This document shows, in pieces, positions 22,277 through 23,353 of a stretch of 23,353 bases of DNA (position 1 is the stretch's first letter; every line of letters begins with the position of its first letter). Origin of the DNA: a virus; the IMG/VR virus record IMGVR_UViG_3300021347_000038, positions 1 through 23,353 of that record; one strand, given 5' to 3'. The notes under the pieces are model-generated. The model had not been told where the DNA came from. It saw only the letters and a program-made list of their open reading frames with translations, and searched no databases. Position numbers and translations under genes: made by a program.

Positions 22277-23290
22277 TTATATTTCCGCACTTGCAGTTGC
22301 CGCATTAGAACCGTCCCCAAACTTTGCATAGTTGTTGCCGGTATTATAGTAAGTAGCATTTACGTTATTAAGATTGTCTGCGGTTCCTTGAACCCCACCC
22401 CCTAAAGTTGGTGTTGCTCTCATTTCTACTGGGTATTGCCAATTTACAAAATTGTAAGGTGCGCCGTAGGGACTGATTAGACCAGTAGTTGATGTTTTGC
22501 AAAAGTACCGCTGACACTTGAGTAACGTAGTTCCTATGTCGGCATCATGCTCAAAAGGCGTAGCTACTTCCCCGATTTCAAGCTGTGCGCCAGTCATAAA
22601 AAATGTGTTGTCAGTGCTATCAAAGAAAGACTGACATCCCGGCATCCTATTAGCTTGAGTTGCGGCTAACCATGTTGAATTTATTGTGCCGCTTGTTAGG
22701 TTTGAACCAGCGTGTAAATTTATAACGCAATATATTCCAGTACCATTATTATTATCAATATCGCCTATAGAATCTGCGTTGGTGTTATTAAAAAGTATTT
22801 CAAATCGTTGCCACGATGAAGTTACAGTAAAGGTATGTGATTGTGATGAGGTTGTACTGTCCTCTTTGTAAAGTTCTGCAACATAAGTTTTAGTAGCATT
22901 AGCTTTTGCATAAAAACTAAACACTAAAGGTTTTGCGCCGGAAGTGCCAAACCCCAGCGACTGTAAATTTTGTGCTTCAATAGCTTGAATAATACTTAGC
23001 TGTTCGTCTGCTCCGATAGATGTGTCAGCAGTAGTGCAATCCAATTTCAAGGCTGTAGTAAAACCAGACAGGTCTGTAATTGCTTCTTGAGTAACAGTAA
23101 ATCTTCCTGCGCTTGAGCCGCCATTAAAACAATACCACCTATCCGTAACATAAGGACTACTACTACCACCCAGTCCAGTAAACGAGGTTCCACGCTGACT
23201 AATTTTGTGTTCACCATTAATCAGAAAATTCCTGTTACTTTGGATAGCAGTATCAGTCATGCTATCACTTCGTATTTTAGATAAAGCCAT
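22277..23290 (-). CDS. Putative tail fibre protein with carbohydrate-binding-like body, 337 aa
   Basis: The opening (ALSKIRSDSMTDTAIQSNRN, then FLINGEHKISQRGTSF) with VTDRWYCFNGGSSAGRFTV is a frequent phage fibre module with a galactose-binding-like beta sandwich (about residues 20-240). The segment MTGAQLEIGEVATPFEHDAD, then LLKCQRYFCKT, marks its end. The C-terminal 80 residues are Asn/Thr-rich and short, so the distal tip may be truncated compared with longer relatives. It is the largest member of the fibre run. Host receptor unknown. The start lies 2 bases after the stop of the gene that enters from the window edge. Confidence 0.78.
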   Translation of the reverse strand: MALSKIRSDSMTDTAIQSNRNFLINGEHKISQRGTSFTGLGGSSSPYVTDRWYCFNGGSSAGRFTVTQEAITDLSGFTTALKLDCTTADTSIGADEQLSIIQAIEAQNLQSLGFGTSGAKPLVFSFYAKANATKTYVAELYKEDSTTSSQSHTFTVTSSWQRFEILFNNTNADSIGDIDNNNGTGIYCVINLHAGSNLTSGTINSTWLAATQANRMPGCQSFFDSTDNTFFMTGAQLEIGEVATPFEHDADIGTTLLKCQRYFCKTSTTGLISPYGAPYNFVNWQYPVEMRATPTLGGGVQGTADNLNNVNATYYNTGNNYAKFGDGSNAATASAEI

Positions 23291-23292
23291 AA

Positions 23293-23353
23293 TTAACCAA
23301 TCCTAAATCCATTAAAGTGACTGTAACCACCCCCAATTGTGGTGGCATTTCCA
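23293..23353 (-). CDS. C-terminal end of a further fibre-type gene (partial)
   Basis: A frame enters from the right edge and ends with TAA at 23293. The 19 visible residues are GNATTIGGGYSHFNGFRIG, a Gly-rich end like those of fibre proteins in this run. The gene lies immediately before the 337-aa fibre gene with a 2-base gap. The rest is outside the window. Confidence 0.6.
   Translation of the reverse strand, partial: GNATTIGGGYSHFNGFRIG

Overview
The window is almost fully coding, with every supported gene on the minus strand. It looks like the late (structural and lysis) region of a tailed phage with a podovirus-type virion. The evidence is a TerL, portal, scaffold and HK97-like capsid block, followed by a T7 gp11-like tail adaptor, a gp12-like tail nozzle, a gp13-like GNAT-fold protein and several internal-virion (ejection) proteins. 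The gene styles resemble marine phages of Alphaproteobacteria (MCNP/MCMGG internal proteins, MPYIGKQP fibre protein, 3TM gene-transfer-release holin, GH108 endolysin). The host assignment is inference only. No tRNA, CRISPR array, integrase or insertion sequence was seen.

Layout in transcription order, from high to low coordinates. (1) 23353-19427: a run of short tail-fibre or receptor-binding proteins, several sharing a small N-terminal signature, plus a 57-aa ORF. (2) 19427-17469: a membrane and lysis cassette with an N-anchored coiled-coil protein, a C-anchored coiled-coil protein, an EF-hand two-TM protein, a GTA-type 3TM holin and a GH108 muramidase. (3) 17469-13820: large terminase, then a portal gene interrupted by one in-frame TAA. 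(4) 13763-11231: scaffold, major capsid, a perfect 11-bp hairpin (likely terminator), and a small protein with a histone-like Lys-rich tail. (5) 11227-8444: tail adaptor and tail nozzle. (6) 8447-3670: ejection-protein cassette, including a GNAT-like protein, a HlyC-type lysine acyltransferase and two paralogous structural proteins. (7) 3663-1: the start (1221 codons) of a giant polyvalent protein with a DdrB-type ParB domain and a large-polyvalent-protein-associated domain. It continues beyond the window.

Genes are tightly packed, with many TAATG, TGATG and ATGA overlaps, so translation is probably coupled. The order fibres, lysis, TerL, portal, scaffold, capsid, 11, 12, 13, ejection proteins is the T7 late order joined across the genome ends. 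The most notable points are the apparent duplication of a two-gene unit (GNAT-fold gene plus FxxFxxDF-motif gene), an RTX-toxin-type acyltransferase in the ejection cassette, the polyvalent protein, the EF-hand membrane protein and the broken portal gene.
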